Assembly (NCBI GenBank): GCA_900540145.1
Contig: UQEW01000001.1
Coordinates: 5,756-69,755 of the forward strand
Reading direction: 5' to 3'
DNA: 64,000 nt
Source of the DNA: an uncultured Eubacteriales bacterium
GTDB lineage: Bacteria; Bacillota; Clostridia; Peptostreptococcales; Anaerovoracaceae
Below the pieces are notes generated by a model, which was not told where the DNA came from, searched no databases, and saw nothing but the letters and a program-made list of their open reading frames with translations. Of the stretch, positions 28,049 through 38,459 are shown piece by piece. Position 1 is the stretch's first letter. Every line of letters begins with the position of its first letter. Position numbers and translations under genes: made by a program.

Positions 28049-29373
28049 ACTGTTCCTTCCTCCATTCCTTTCAAATAATCTATAAACTGTCTGGCGCTTC
28101 TGCCTGAAACGCCGCCTCTGCGTATCTCCCATTTATTTGCTTCTTTATGAAGAGTATCCTTATCTATATTAAGGCACTCTCGCTGTGCCATCGTTTCCAC
28201 CATCTGATGAAATTCATCTTTTGTAGGTTTGCCGTAATATATCTGTACGCCAAATCTTTCTGCCAAGCTGAGCTTTTCCTCCATGGAATCGCTTCTGTGT
28301 ATATCTCCGTCATAGTCCACATCATTTCTGTCTTTCCATGTTTCTTTTATTAGATGTCTGCGATTGGATGTAGCATATATTAGGATGTTTTCCGGTCTGG
28401 GTTCAAGCCCGCCTTCGATAACTGCCTTGAGATATTTGTATTCTGTTTCAAAGTCTTCAAAGGAAAGGTCGTCCATATATATAATAAACCTGTAATTTCT
28501 GTTTTTTATTTGATTTATTATCTGCGCCAGGTATTTCATCTGATGTCTGTATACCTGAATTATTCTAAGGCCCTTGCCCCAGTATTGGTTTATTATAGCC
28601 CTTATGCTGGTGGACTTTCCCGTACCGCCGTCTCCATAAAGGAGCACGTTATTGGCCGGTTTTTTTTCAATAAATGCTACGGTATTGGCTGTCAGCCTTT
28701 GCTTTTGCAGCTCGTATCCTATTAAATCGGAAAGCTTTATATCTTCCGTCTTTACAACCGGTCTCAGCGATGCCTTACCTTTTTCATCAACTTTTACAGT
28801 AAAAGCTCTGTTGATTCCTATAAGACCTGTCCCATATTTTTGATAAAAGCCGGCGACCGCTTGGAAAAACTCATCGTCGTCTTTTGCTGCTTCAAGGGAA
28901 TCTTTAAGTTCAGAGACTGCCTTTCCCGCATCAGACATAACCGGAGCTGAAGCTGACGGATACATGTAATCAGCTATCGTCTCAGTCAAAAGTCTCTCCA
29001 TATTGCTGTCCGGATAAGTGCAATCCATATTGAATATTTTTCTTAAAGTTATACAATCATCTGCGGCTGCCTTTAAAACCGCAGGCGGTACTTCACTGCT
29101 TCTCTCTTGATATAAAGAGAAAGGGTTCTCATCGGTTGCTATATAATAGGCCATGTAATTATGCCAAAGATTTCCGTCAAATCCATAATTATAAGCCAAT
29201 TCCATCAGTTGTTTTATCAGTCTTCTGCACGATGCTTTTTTGTCTTCCTCAAGTCTTGTCAAGTTTTCTGCTGTATTTTCATCTATGTTCTCAGACAATA
29301 CAGCTATTCCGTCTCTCAGTATCTGATGACCTTCCACTGAATATAGTATTAAATCATCCAGTAATCTTTGCAT
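28045..29373 (-). CDS. DUF815-family AAA+-type ATPase
   Basis: The 442-residue protein belongs to the DUF815 ATPase family, whose role is not established. The C-terminal half has Walker A YGDGGTGKST near residue 247, Walker B FIIYMDD near residue 297, and a TSNRRHLI sensor-like segment, followed by GVSGRSARQFIDYL. The N-terminal 200 residues are helical and unassigned. ATG 29373 is chosen because GAAGGA lies 8 bases upstream; an earlier ATG at 29394 has none. Its stop overlaps the ilvB start (ATGA), so it is translated together with acetolactate synthase, an unusual place for such a protein. Confidence 0.88.
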   Translation of the reverse strand: MQRLLDDLILYSVEGHQILRDGIAVLSENIDENTAENLTRLEEDKKASCRRLIKQLMELAYNYGFDGNLWHNYMAYYIATDENPFSLYQERSSEVPPAVLKAAADDCITLRKIFNMDCTYPDSNMERLLTETIADYMYPSASAPVMSDAGKAVSELKDSLEAAKDDDEFFQAVAGFYQKYGTGLIGINRAFTVKVDEKGKASLRPVVKTEDIKLSDLIGYELQKQRLTANTVAFIEKKPANNVLLYGDGGTGKSTSIRAIINQYWGKGLRIIQVYRHQMKYLAQIINQIKNRNYRFIIYMDDLSFEDFETEYKYLKAVIEGGLEPRPENILIYATSNRRHLIKETWKDRNDVDYDGDIHRSDSMEEKLSLAERFGVQIYYGKPTKDEFHQMVETMAQRECLNIDKDTLHKEANKWEIRRGGVSGRSARQFIDYLKGMEEGTV

Positions 29374-29397
29374 ATTACATGTCCTTCTCTGCATATT

Positions 29398-30492
<1,095 letters not shown>

Positions 30493-30517
30493 TTATGCAA
30501 AGCTGCAACACAACGGC

Positions 30518-31729
30518 TTACATAAGCACGCTTATCTGTTTAGGATTATATCCTTCTTCTTCCAAAGCTCTGCAAATAGAATGTTTATGTGCTGTTCCAA
30601 ACGCTTCTATGGTTATCTTAAGTTCAACTGCAGCAGTACGATTGGTAGATACAAACTGATTGTGCTCCAGTTTGACCACATTGCCCTGGTTCTGTGCTAT
30701 AACAGAAGCAACTCTTACCAGCTCACCCGGCTTATCAGGCAGCATAACTGAAACGGTGAAGATCCTGTCTCTCTTGATTAGACCAAGCTGAACTACCGAT
30801 GACATGGTAATTATGTCCATATTGCCTCCGCTTAAAATAGAAACTATCTTCTTACCTTTTACGTTTAAATGTTTCAGAGCCGCTACCGTAAGCAGTCCGG
30901 AATTTTCTACTACCAACTTATGATTTTCAACCATATCTAAAAAGGCTACTATCAGCTCATCGTCTTCCACTGTGATTATATCATCAAGGTTTTTCTTTAA
31001 GTAAGGGAAAATATTGCTTCCCGGCGTTTTAACAGCAGTGCCGTCGGCTATAGTTGAAACCTTATCTATGGTGGTAACCTTGCCGTTTCTGAAAGATTCC
31101 TGGAGGCAATTGGCTCCGGCAGGCTCCACACCTATAACTTTTATCTTTGGATTAAGATATTTAGCCAGCGTTGAAACTCCCGTAGCCAAACCGCCGCCGC
31201 CTACCGGTACCAATATGTAATCTACCAAAGGTAATTCCTTAATTATTTCCATGGCAATAGTGCCCTGTCCTGTAGCTACTGCCGGGTCGTCGAAAGGATG
31301 TATAAAAGTATATCCTTTTTCTTTTGCCAGATCCTGAGCATACTCAGCAGCTTCATCGTAAACATCTCCATAAAGCACCACTTCTGCTCCGTAACTTTTG
31401 GTTCTGTCCACTTTCATTAACGGAGTAGTCGTCGGCATAACAATGGTAGCCTTACAACCGTAAGCTTTGGCTGCGTAAGCGACTCCCTGGGCATGATTTC
31501 CGGCAGATGCGGTTACCAATCCTTTTTCCCTTTCTTCATCTGTAAGCGTACTTATTTTATAGTAAGCTCCCCTAAGCTTATATGCTCCCGTTTTTTGCAG
31601 GTTTTCAGGCTTAAGATAAACTTTATTGCCTGTCTGTTCGCTGAAAAAATCACTGTATATTAGTTTTGTTTCTATGGCAACTTTTTGGACGACTTCTGCT
31701 GCCTCTTCAAACGCCTTTAGTGTAAGCAT
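30518..31729 (-). CDS. ilvA: Threonine ammonia-lyase with ACT domain
   Basis: IlvA deaminates threonine to 2-oxobutyrate, the entry to isoleucine. The 403-residue protein has the PLP lysine at 51 in KTGAYKLRGAYYKI, the phosphate loop VPVGGGGLATG, and SGGNMD. The last 80 residues are a single ACT domain (FTVSVMLPDKPGELVRV), shorter than the long IlvA regulatory tail of enterobacteria and closer to the catabolic/clostridial type. Its place among leu and ilv genes supports the biosynthetic role. Confidence 0.95.
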   Translation of the reverse strand: MLTLKAFEEAAEVVQKVAIETKLIYSDFFSEQTGNKVYLKPENLQKTGAYKLRGAYYKISTLTDEEREKGLVTASAGNHAQGVAYAAKAYGCKATIVMPTTTPLMKVDRTKSYGAEVVLYGDVYDEAAEYAQDLAKEKGYTFIHPFDDPAVATGQGTIAMEIIKELPLVDYILVPVGGGGLATGVSTLAKYLNPKIKVIGVEPAGANCLQESFRNGKVTTIDKVSTIADGTAVKTPGSNIFPYLKKNLDDIITVEDDELIVAFLDMVENHKLVVENSGLLTVAALKHLNVKGKKIVSILSGGNMDIITMSSVVQLGLIKRDRIFTVSVMLPDKPGELVRVASVIAQNQGNVVKLEHNQFVSTNRTAAVELKITIEAFGTAHKHSICRALEEEGYNPKQISVLM

Positions 31730-31754
31730 CGTAGTTCCTTTCTTTGTCTTTCAT

Positions 31755-32240
31755 TTATTCTTGTCTTATAGAATTGAGGAGGCCTCCCTTTTTAATTATA
31801 TTATCAATAAACTCAGGGAAAGGCATTGCCTTATATTCTTGTTTTTTTGTAATGTTAGTTATTATTCCTGTTTCAAAGTTCACAGAAACTTCATCACCGT
31901 TGTCTATACCATCTGCTGCTTCAGGACATTCCATTATTGCTAATCCTATATTGATAGCATTTCTGTAGAATATCCTGGCAAAGGACTTAGCTATCACACA
32001 TGAGATACCGCAGGCTTTGATAGCAATAGGCGCGTGTTCTCTGGAGGAACCGCATCCAAAATTGAAACCGCCTACCATTATATCACCATTCTTAACATTT
32101 TTAAAGAAGTCTTCATCAATAGGTTCCATGCAATGGGATGCCAGCTCTTTGCTGTCTGTGGTGTTCAAATACCTGGCAGGTATGATAATATCGGTATCTA
32201 TGTTATCTCCATATTTATGTACTGTTCCTTGCGCTTTCAT
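31755..32240 (-). CDS. leuD: 3-isopropylmalate dehydratase small subunit
   Basis: LeuD is the small swivelling subunit of isopropylmalate isomerase. The 161-residue protein has the [16 protein letters not shown] start, the [11 protein letters not shown] substrate loop near residue 60 and [14 protein letters not shown]. The start codon directly follows the leuC stop, which suggests 1:1 coupled translation. The short length fits the archaeal/clostridial LeuD subtype. Confidence 0.96.
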   Translation of the reverse strand: MKAQGTVHKYGDNIDTDIIIPARYLNTTDSKELASHCMEPIDEDFFKNVKNGDIMVGGFNFGCGSSREHAPIAIKACGISCVIAKSFARIFYRNAINIGLAIMECPEAADGIDNGDEVSVNFETGIITNITKKQEYKAMPFPEFIDNIIKKGGLLNSIRQE

Positions 32241-33503
32241 CTACATTACCTCCTTTGGGTCAGTAATCTTTCCTGTCACGGCAGAAGCTGCAGCGACAGC
32301 AGGATTGGCCAGATAAACTTCCGACAGCTTATGTCCCATTCTTCCTATAAAGTTCCTGTTGGTGGTAGCTATACATCTTTCATTTTCTGCCAGTATTCCC
32401 ATATAGCCTCCCAGACAAGGTCCGCATGTAGGCGTTGAAACGGCGCAGCCGGCATCTATGAATATATCAATATATCCTTCCTTAATGCATTCTTTGTAAA
32501 TCTTCTGGGTAGCAGGTATGACTATGCATCTCACGTCTCTGGCAACTTTCTTGCCTTTGAGGATTTCAGCTGCGGCTTTCATGTCCTCCAAACGTCCGTT
32601 GGTACAAGAGCCTATCACTACTTGATCTATCTTCACATCTCCCACCTGATCTATTGTCCTCGTGTTTTCCGGCAGATGCGGAAAGGCCACTGTAGGCTTC
32701 AAAGTTGACAAATCTATAGTAATGGTCTGATCATATTGGGCATCCGCGTCAGGTTCGAAAATCTTGTATTCCCTGTCGACTCTGTCTTTCATATATTCTT
32801 TAGTTATGTCATCTACCATAAAGATGCCGTTTTTTGCTCCGGCTTCTATGGCCATGTTGGAAATGCAAAGCCTATCGTCCATAGAGAGGGATGAAAGTCC
32901 TTCTCCCATGAATTCCAGAGATTTATAAAGCGCTCCGTCGACTCCTATGGTACCTATCAAGTGAAGAATAACATCCTTTCCGGAAACGTACTCATTAAGT
33001 TTTCCCTTAAGTTCTACTTTGATAGCTGACGGAACCTTGAACCAAGCTTTGCCGGTAGCCATTCCTGCAGCCATATCGGTGCTTCCTACGCCTGTTGAAA
33101 AAGCTCCGAGGGCTCCGTATGTGCATGTATGAGAATCTGCTCCTATTATACATTCTCCGGCCGCCACAAGCCCCATCTCAGGCAACAGCGCATGTTCTAT
33201 TCCTACATTGCCCACGTCAAAGAAATTATCTATGTCGAATCTCCTTGCGAAAGTTCTTGTCTGTTTGCACTGCTGTGCTGCTTTTATGTCCTTGTTAGGA
33301 GTAAAATGGTCCATAACCAAAGCTATCTTCGATTTATCAAAAACGCTGTCAAAACCTGATTTTTCAAATTCATTTATAGCCACCGGAGAGGTGATGTCAT
33401 TACCCAGCACCATGTCCAGTTTTGCCTCTATAAGCTGGCCTGCTTTGACTTCCGCAAGTCCCGCATGGTCGGCCAGAATCTTCTGTGTCATCGTCATGCT
33501 CAT
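32241..33503 (-). CDS. leuC: 3-isopropylmalate dehydratase large subunit
   Basis: LeuC carries the 4Fe-4S active site of isopropylmalate isomerase. The 420-residue protein shows [37 protein letters not shown] and [12 protein letters not shown], which hold the three cluster cysteines. It is the HacA-like 420-residue subtype that pairs with the short LeuD. It follows leuA by 5 bases. Confidence 0.97.
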   Translation of the reverse strand: MSMTMTQKILADHAGLAEVKAGQLIEAKLDMVLGNDITSPVAINEFEKSGFDSVFDKSKIALVMDHFTPNKDIKAAQQCKQTRTFARRFDIDNFFDVGNVGIEHALLPEMGLVAAGECIIGADSHTCTYGALGAFSTGVGSTDMAAGMATGKAWFKVPSAIKVELKGKLNEYVSGKDVILHLIGTIGVDGALYKSLEFMGEGLSSLSMDDRLCISNMAIEAGAKNGIFMVDDITKEYMKDRVDREYKIFEPDADAQYDQTITIDLSTLKPTVAFPHLPENTRTIDQVGDVKIDQVVIGSCTNGRLEDMKAAAEILKGKKVARDVRCIVIPATQKIYKECIKEGYIDIFIDAGCAVSTPTCGPCLGGYMGILAENERCIATTNRNFIGRMGHKLSEVYLANPAVAAASAVTGKITDPKEVM

Positions 33504-33508
33504 ATATG

Positions 33509-35251
33509 TTACCTCCTTTTTGCTTCATTTTCTGCCAGAGCTCTGTTTATAGCCGACAGCAAAGCATTAATTGAAGCATAGATTATGTCGTTATGGACTC
33601 CAACACCCCAATGCATTCCGCCTTTTTTATCTTTGAGAGCTACGTATGCTGCCGCTCTGGAGTTGGACTCAGATTCCAAAGCATGTTCTTCATAAGTGAT
33701 AAAATCGCAGTCTATGTTGTAAGGTCCTTTTCTCAGGGCATTCATTATGGCGTCCAGACGGCCGTTTCCTACGCCTGAAAGTTCATAAATCTTTCCGCCG
33801 GCTTCAGCTACTATATCAGCTTCTATGCCGTTATCTCCAAGGCTTTCAGTTTGAGGCAGCCTCTTAAATGTGGCATCTTTAAGCGTAATCTTGTCTTTTC
33901 TGTTGATATATTCTTTTTGAAAAATATCATGAATCTTATCAGCTGTCAGTTCTTTATGATTTACGTCGGAGACATGTTTCATAAGATATCCTATTTCTTC
34001 TCTCATAGCCTTAGGTATATTGTAACCGTAATTGGTCTCAAGAACATATGCCACTCCGCCTTTTCCTGACTGACTGTTGATTCTTATAACATCAGCTTCG
34101 TATTCTCTGTTGATATCATGCGGGTCGATAGGAATATAAGGCACATTCCATTTGTCCAAATTGAATTCCTCTCTATAATGCATGCCCTTGGCGATAGCAT
34201 CCTGATGAGAACCTGAAAAAGCAGCGAATACCAGCTTGCCGCCATATGGCTGCCTTGGAGGTACTTTCATATCCGTAAACTTTTCGTACATTTGAACTAT
34301 ATACGGCATATTGCTGAAGTCCAGTTTCGGATCCACTCCATGAGAGAACAAATTCATAGCTACAGTTACTATATCGACATTACCTGTACGTTCTCCGTTG
34401 CCGAAGAGGGTCCCCTCTACTCTCTGCCCTCCTGCTAAAAGCCCCAGTTCGCAATCTGCCACAGCAGTTCCTCTGTCGTTATGAGGATGCAGAGATACTA
34501 TTACGTTTTCTCTATCATGAAGATTATCGGACATGTATTCTATTTGTGAAGCATAAACATGAGGCATCGACATGGACACAGTTGCCGGTAAATTGATTAT
34601 GACCTGGCGTTTTGGAGTAGGTTTCCATATGTCTATTACCGCGTTGCATATATCCAAAGCAAATTCCATCTCAGTTCCGGTAAAACTTTCCGGAGAATAC
34701 TCGAACATGAATTCAGTTTCAGGCATCTTTTCTGCATATTCATTCAAAAGTTTTGCACCGAAAACAGCTATATCCTTGATTTCCTCTTTAGATTTTCTAA
34801 ATACCTGCTCTCTCTGGGCAACGGAAGTGGAATTGTAAAGGTGCACCACTGCTTTTTTTACGCCTTTGAGGGAATCAAAAGTTTTTTCTATTATATGTTG
34901 TCTTGATTGGGTCAGCACTTGAATGGTCACATCTTCCGGAATCAGGTCTTTTTCTATCAGAGTTCTTAAAAATTCGTATTCCGTTTCTGAAGCTGCAGGA
35001 AATCCTACTTCTATCTCTTTAAAGCCAATGTCGCACAGTAGTTTAAAGAATTCCAGCTTCTCCTCTAGGCTCATGGGTACAACCAGCGCCTGATTGCCGT
35101 CTCTTAGGTCTACGCTGCACCACATCGGAGCTTTATCCAGATGGTCTTTCTCCACCCATCTGTGGGAAACTACAGGAGGCATAAAATAGCCTACGCTGTA
35201 TTTGGTATGGTTCTTCATACCTTTAGCTTTTTCTTTAATGTCTGTCGTCAT
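33509..35251 (-). CDS. leuA: 2-isopropylmalate synthase, LeuA2 type
   Basis: LeuA condenses acetyl-CoA with 2-oxoisovalerate, the committed leucine step. The 580-residue protein has the LeuA2-type start [20 protein letters not shown], the metal and substrate motif [44 protein letters not shown], and a C-terminal regulatory domain for leucine inhibition. The start is ATG 35251 with AAAGGAA 10 bases upstream; a GTG at 35299 lies inside the attenuator stem and is rejected. It heads the operon behind a leucine leader peptide. Confidence 0.95.
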   Translation of the reverse strand: MTTDIKEKAKGMKNHTKYSVGYFMPPVVSHRWVEKDHLDKAPMWCSVDLRDGNQALVVPMSLEEKLEFFKLLCDIGFKEIEVGFPAASETEYEFLRTLIEKDLIPEDVTIQVLTQSRQHIIEKTFDSLKGVKKAVVHLYNSTSVAQREQVFRKSKEEIKDIAVFGAKLLNEYAEKMPETEFMFEYSPESFTGTEMEFALDICNAVIDIWKPTPKRQVIINLPATVSMSMPHVYASQIEYMSDNLHDRENVIVSLHPHNDRGTAVADCELGLLAGGQRVEGTLFGNGERTGNVDIVTVAMNLFSHGVDPKLDFSNMPYIVQMYEKFTDMKVPPRQPYGGKLVFAAFSGSHQDAIAKGMHYREEFNLDKWNVPYIPIDPHDINREYEADVIRINSQSGKGGVAYVLETNYGYNIPKAMREEIGYLMKHVSDVNHKELTADKIHDIFQKEYINRKDKITLKDATFKRLPQTESLGDNGIEADIVAEAGGKIYELSGVGNGRLDAIMNALRKGPYNIDCDFITYEEHALESESNSRAAAYVALKDKKGGMHWGVGVHNDIIYASINALLSAINRALAENEAKRR

Positions 35252-35276
35252 TTCTCTTAAATTCCTTTCTTTATTA

Positions 35277-35317
35277 TAAAAAAGCCTTGCTTCTACCACC
35301 AGAATAGAAACAAGGCT
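35277..35317 (-). terminator. Attenuator terminator of the leu-ilv operon
   Basis: On the minus strand AGCCTTGTTTCTA pairs fully with TAGAAGCAAGGCT (13 pairs with one G-T), loop of 9, then a run of T. It lies about 25 bases before leuA and downstream of the leucine leader peptide, so it can shut off the operon. Confidence 0.92.
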
Positions 35318-35338
35318 AAAATCAGCATTATTTTTTTG

Positions 35339-35406
35339 TTTACTCGGTTCGGGCAGAATATCAATGCATATTATTTTTTAGGTTTTCTAGCTGTAGACCG
35401 AGTAAA
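35339..35406 (-). promoter_or_regulatory. Leader stem overlapping the leucine codons
   Basis: TTTACTCGGT (minus strand, within the leader codons) and ACCGAGTAAA form a perfect 10-pair stem over a 48-base loop. The Leu codons TTA-CTC lie in its left arm, so a ribosome stalled for leucine would open it and free the right arm. This is the type of arrangement seen in leader-peptide attenuation, though the antiterminator pairing is not certain. Confidence 0.7.
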
Positions 35407-35420
35407 ATAATGTATGACAT
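35361..35420 (-). CDS. Leucine leader peptide (19 residues)
   Basis: ATG 35420 with GGGAGAAG about 8 bases upstream opens a frame that reads MSYIILLGLQLENLKNNMH and stops at TGA 35361. Five of nineteen codons are Leu (TTA, CTC and three CTA) and two are Ile. It is followed by a strong terminator and leuA. A leader with clustered leucine codons ahead of a terminator is the classic sign of ribosome-mediated attenuation, here in a Clostridia-type genome where T-box control is more usual. Confidence 0.8.
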   Translation of the reverse strand: MSYIILLGLQLENLKNNMH

Positions 35421-35452
35421 TAATATTCTTCTCCCTTCTCAAATATAGTGCT

Positions 35453-35481
35453 ATACTACGCTCTTTTTATAAAAAAGTCAA
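35453..35481 (-). promoter_or_regulatory. Promoter of the leu-ilv operon
   Basis: On the minus strand TTGACT (35476-35481), a 17-base spacer and TAGTAT (35453-35458). The sequence before -35 reads ACATATTGAC, the same half-site as in the liv promoter palindrome, but the second half is missing here. Confidence 0.7.
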
Positions 35482-35591
35482 TATGTTTTTTGTAGTTTTT
35501 TACAAATATTTTTCTGAATTTTATGTATTTTTTACAATACATTCAGATTCTGCATATTTTTTCAAAACTCCTTGCTTAACGCCTTTTAAAC

Positions 35592-35619
35592 ATGTTATAT
35601 TATTAACATACAGTATAAT
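35592..35619 (+). promoter_or_regulatory. Promoter region of the DUF1538/PII pair
   Basis: TATAAT at 35614-35619 is a good -10 element about 57 bases before the TTG start. ATGTTA-N6-TAACAT (35592-35609) forms a small palindrome over the -35 position, where no consensus hexamer is seen. The 250 bases between this gene and leuA hold only these elements and the leu promoter. Confidence 0.5.
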
Positions 35620-35675
35620 ATTTATATAGCAACCATTCAAGCGATATTTTAATTTTTAAGAGAGGGGGTTTCGGT

Positions 35676-37205
35676 TTGCTGTTTAAGTACAAACTAGCTC
35701 AGAAATTTCGCGAGTCGGCTGCTTCTGTTTTACCTGTGGCATTGATAGTCGCCATTTTATGCTTTTCTATCGCTCCAACGCCTACAGACTTGATGTTGTC
35801 CTTTGTAATAGGCACTGTTTTATTAATCTTAGGTCTTGGTCTGTTTACTTTCGGAGTAGAAAAATCTATGACTCTCATAGGCACTTATACCGGTGCCAAG
35901 CTTACAAAATTCAGAAATTTAGGCATTCTTCTCGTAATAAGTTTCATCTTGGGCGTTATAATTACCATTGCAGAACCTGATCTGCAAGTTTTGGCGGATA
36001 ACACGCCTCACATCAATACAGTAATTCTCATTATTACCGTTTCGGTAGGAGTAGGATTATTCCTCATGCTATGTATGCTGCGCATAATTTTGGGTATACA
36101 GCTGCGTTATATATTGTTGTTTTTCTATATAGTTGTCTTTGTTCTGGCTATGTTTTCAGATCCCAACTATATAAGTGTGGCTTTTGACTCCGGTGGGGTT
36201 ACGACAGGACCCATGACCGTGCCGTTCATCATGGCTATGGGTGTTGGTGTAGCTTCCATACGAAGCGATAAAAATGCTGAAGCTGATAGTTTCGGTTTGG
36301 TAGCTCTATGCTCAATCGGACCTATTCTTGCAGTTTTGCTTCTTGGATTTTTTTATGAAGGCGGAGAAGATGCAGTAACCACTTCTATAACAGAATCTTT
36401 TCAGGATACAGTTAATTTGAGCTTGGGATATATACATGCTATTCCTGAATATATGTTTGAAGTAGCTATTGCTCTGTCCCCTATAATTATTTTCTTTCTT
36501 ATATTTCAGTTGGTAGCTTTAAAATTGCGTAAGCTTCCTTTTCTCAGAATAGTTTTAGGTATAGCGTTTACTTACGCAGGCCTGGTTTGCTTTCTTGTAG
36601 GTGTAAATGTTGGCTTTCTGCCTCTGGGCACCACGCTGGGCAGCGAATTGGGGACAGGTTGGACCGCATATCTCCTGATTCCTATCGCCGGAATAATCGG
36701 TTGGTTCATAGTTTCTGCTGAACCGGCTGTTCATGTGCTCACAAAACAAGTCGAGGAAATCAGTTCAGGCGCCGTTTCGGAAAAAGCCATAAGAATCAGT
36801 CTTTCTATTGCCATATCATTGGCTATGATGATAGCAATGTTCCGTGTAATCACAGGTATAAGTATCTTCTATTTTATAATACCGGGATACGCTGTCTCTC
36901 TGGCTCTCAGCTTTTTTGTTCCGCAAATGTTTACTGCTATAGCTTTCGACTCCGGCGGAGTTGCATCTGGACCTATGACGGCTACTTTTATGCTTCCTTT
37001 CGCTATGGGTGCATGTCAAGCTCTTGATGGCAATATGCTCACTGACGCTTTTGGGCTTGTTGCCATGGTCGCTATGATGCCGCTTATTACAATTCAGATC
37101 ATGGGAGCAATATACGTATTCAAAAGCCGCAAGCAAGAAGAAATGCAAACTCAGCTTAATGTATTTGACGATACAGAAATCATAGAGCTTTGGGAGGTGA
37201 AATAA
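35676..37205 (+). CDS. DUF1538 domain integral membrane protein
   Basis: The 509-residue protein has about 14 hydrophobic segments and two homologous halves. AFDSGGVTTGPMT at 169-181 recurs as AFDSGGVASGPMT at 423-435, and AEPDLQVL near 99 recurs as AEPAVHVL near 348. This is the DUF1538 family, a probable transporter of unknown substrate. The start is TTG 35676, since GAGGGGG lies just upstream. The next gene, 0 bases away, encodes a PII-like protein, as with AmtB-GlnK and SbtA-SbtB, so its transport activity is probably gated by it. No direct evidence on the substrate is visible. Confidence 0.88.
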   Translation: MLFKYKLAQKFRESAASVLPVALIVAILCFSIAPTPTDLMLSFVIGTVLLILGLGLFTFGVEKSMTLIGTYTGAKLTKFRNLGILLVISFILGVIITIAEPDLQVLADNTPHINTVILIITVSVGVGLFLMLCMLRIILGIQLRYILLFFYIVVFVLAMFSDPNYISVAFDSGGVTTGPMTVPFIMAMGVGVASIRSDKNAEADSFGLVALCSIGPILAVLLLGFFYEGGEDAVTTSITESFQDTVNLSLGYIHAIPEYMFEVAIALSPIIIFFLIFQLVALKLRKLPFLRIVLGIAFTYAGLVCFLVGVNVGFLPLGTTLGSELGTGWTAYLLIPIAGIIGWFIVSAEPAVHVLTKQVEEISSGAVSEKAIRISLSIAISLAMMIAMFRVITGISIFYFIIPGYAVSLALSFFVPQMFTAIAFDSGGVASGPMTATFMLPFAMGACQALDGNMLTDAFGLVAMVAMMPLITIQIMGAIYVFKSRKQEEMQTQLNVFDDTEIIELWEVK

Positions 37206-37877
37206 TTGCATTTAAACTGTGTATTTACGATCATTGACAGAAACGAAGCAGAAATTGCCACTTCCGTATATGAAGATACAGATGTTCCTATGATACTGAC
37301 TTTGTTAGGTAATGACCCCAATGCTGAAGAGCAAATGGACAAATACGGATTTCAATCTGAAGAAAAGGCTGTCATCATTGCTATTGCTAATGATGACAAA
37401 ACGGCTCAGCTGATAAAAAACGCTAAAAGAAAGCTTTTTATCGGGGCGCCCGGTTATGGTATGGTAATGGCAGTACCGATAAAAAGTGTAGGAGGAGGAA
37501 AGACATTGGCATATCTTACAAATAATTCATCATCTGATAAAAAAACACCAAAATTTAAATTCGAATATGAACTTATATTGGTAGTTCTAAATCAAAGTTA
37601 TATGGACGACGTAATGCAAGTAGCAAGAGCTGCAGGCGCTTCCGGCGGTACTGTACTTCATGCTAAGGGTACAAGCAAAGAGGCTCAAAAGTTTTTCGGC
37701 GTATCTTTAGCCAATGAAAAAGAAGTAATAATGATAGTCGCCAAAGCCTCCGAAAAGGCTGGTATTATGAAAGCTATTTTAGAGCATACCGGCCCTGAAA
37801 CTCCTGCCGGAGCCATTACGTTCTCACTGCCTATATCGGCAGCGGCAGGCATCAACGACGCTGTAGCGGATGCTTGA
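37206..37877 (+). CDS. Tandem PII-like (nitrogen regulatory protein family) protein
   Basis: The 223-residue protein has two PII-like halves. The first ends GAPGYGMVMAVPIKSVGGGKTLAYL near residue 100; the second starts at about 118 (FEYELILVVLNQSYMDDVMQVARAAGASGGTVLHAKGT), which is the more canonical GlnB-type N-terminus. The start is TTG 37206, 7 bases after GGAGGTG, which overlaps the DUF1538 stop. It probably binds a nucleotide or other small effector and controls the DUF1538 protein. No T-loop tyrosine equivalent is clear. Confidence 0.82.
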   Translation: MHLNCVFTIIDRNEAEIATSVYEDTDVPMILTLLGNDPNAEEQMDKYGFQSEEKAVIIAIANDDKTAQLIKNAKRKLFIGAPGYGMVMAVPIKSVGGGKTLAYLTNNSSSDKKTPKFKFEYELILVVLNQSYMDDVMQVARAAGASGGTVLHAKGTSKEAQKFFGVSLANEKEVIMIVAKASEKAGIMKAILEHTGPETPAGAITFSLPISAAAGINDAVADA

Positions 37878-38071
37878 TATAAATTCAGCGTGAATCGTAC
37901 CGCTCGTTTTATCGTTTTATTGTCCTATCGTTTTATTGCCCTATCCATAAGCCCGGCTTGCCTTTAGACACAACGTTGTAAAATTTAAAAAAATTTAAAA
38001 TGACGCATGGACATCAATGCCGCGCGAGCCTTCAATCCATGGGACAGACCGGCTCGCGCGACGCACGCTCA
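37878..38071. other. Convergent intergenic region with repeats
   Basis: Between the PII-like gene and panD this 194-base stretch holds a direct repeat TATCGTTTTATTG (two copies, 37918-37945), an A/T-rich block (37981-38000) and the inverted repeat CGCGCGAGCC-N20-GGCTCGCGCG (38021-38060). The inverted repeat is GC-rich, has no T run and may be a rho-dependent or structural end for either transcript. No gene is seen. Confidence 0.6.
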
Positions 38072-38458
38072 TCAGACGCCAAGTTGTCCGTGCTTCTCGT
38101 AGCTGGAAACACGGTTTACTTTATTGTTATCATCCACGAATACCACTTTGGGCGGATTTTCTTTTATTTCTTCTCCGGACATCAAAGCGTAGCACATTAT
38201 TATTATCTTATCTCCCTTTTGAACACATCTGGCAGCAGCGCCGTTGAGGCAAATCATTCCGCTGCCTCGCTGACCTGCAATGGTATAAGTTTCAAAACGC
38301 TGTCCATTGTTGATGTCTACAATCTGTACCTTCTCATATTCCAATATTCCTGCTGCCTCAAGCAGCTCTTCATCTATTGTAATGCTTCCCACATAGTCCA
38401 GCTCTGCCTGAACCACAGTCGCTCTGTGGATTTTTCCTTTAAGCATTTGCAAATACAT
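38072..38458 (-). CDS. panD: Aspartate 1-decarboxylase
   Basis: PanD makes beta-alanine from aspartate. It is a pyruvoyl enzyme made by self-cleavage. The 128-residue precursor has the cleavage site Gly24-Ser25 in YVGSITID, the start [16 protein letters not shown] and [17 protein letters not shown] near residue 75. Length is normal. It starts right after the panC stop. Confidence 0.97.
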   Translation of the reverse strand: MYLQMLKGKIHRATVVQAELDYVGSITIDEELLEAAGILEYEKVQIVDINNGQRFETYTIAGQRGSGMICLNGAAARCVQKGDKIIIMCYALMSGEEIKENPPKVVFVDDNNKVNRVSSYEKHGQLGV

Positions 38459-38459
38459 G

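Noticed and set aside
33509..35299. Longer leuA with a GTG start at 35299
   Set aside because: That start lies inside the attenuator stem, and the upstream residues do not match the family.
35252..35481. T-box riboswitch for leuA
   Set aside because: The leader is short and contains no AGGGTGG-N-ACCGCG box or specifier loop; the Leu-rich frame and terminator explain it better.
38021..38060. Intrinsic terminator of panD
   Set aside because: The inverted repeat is strong but has a 20-base loop and no T run on either strand, so I list it only as an inverted repeat.
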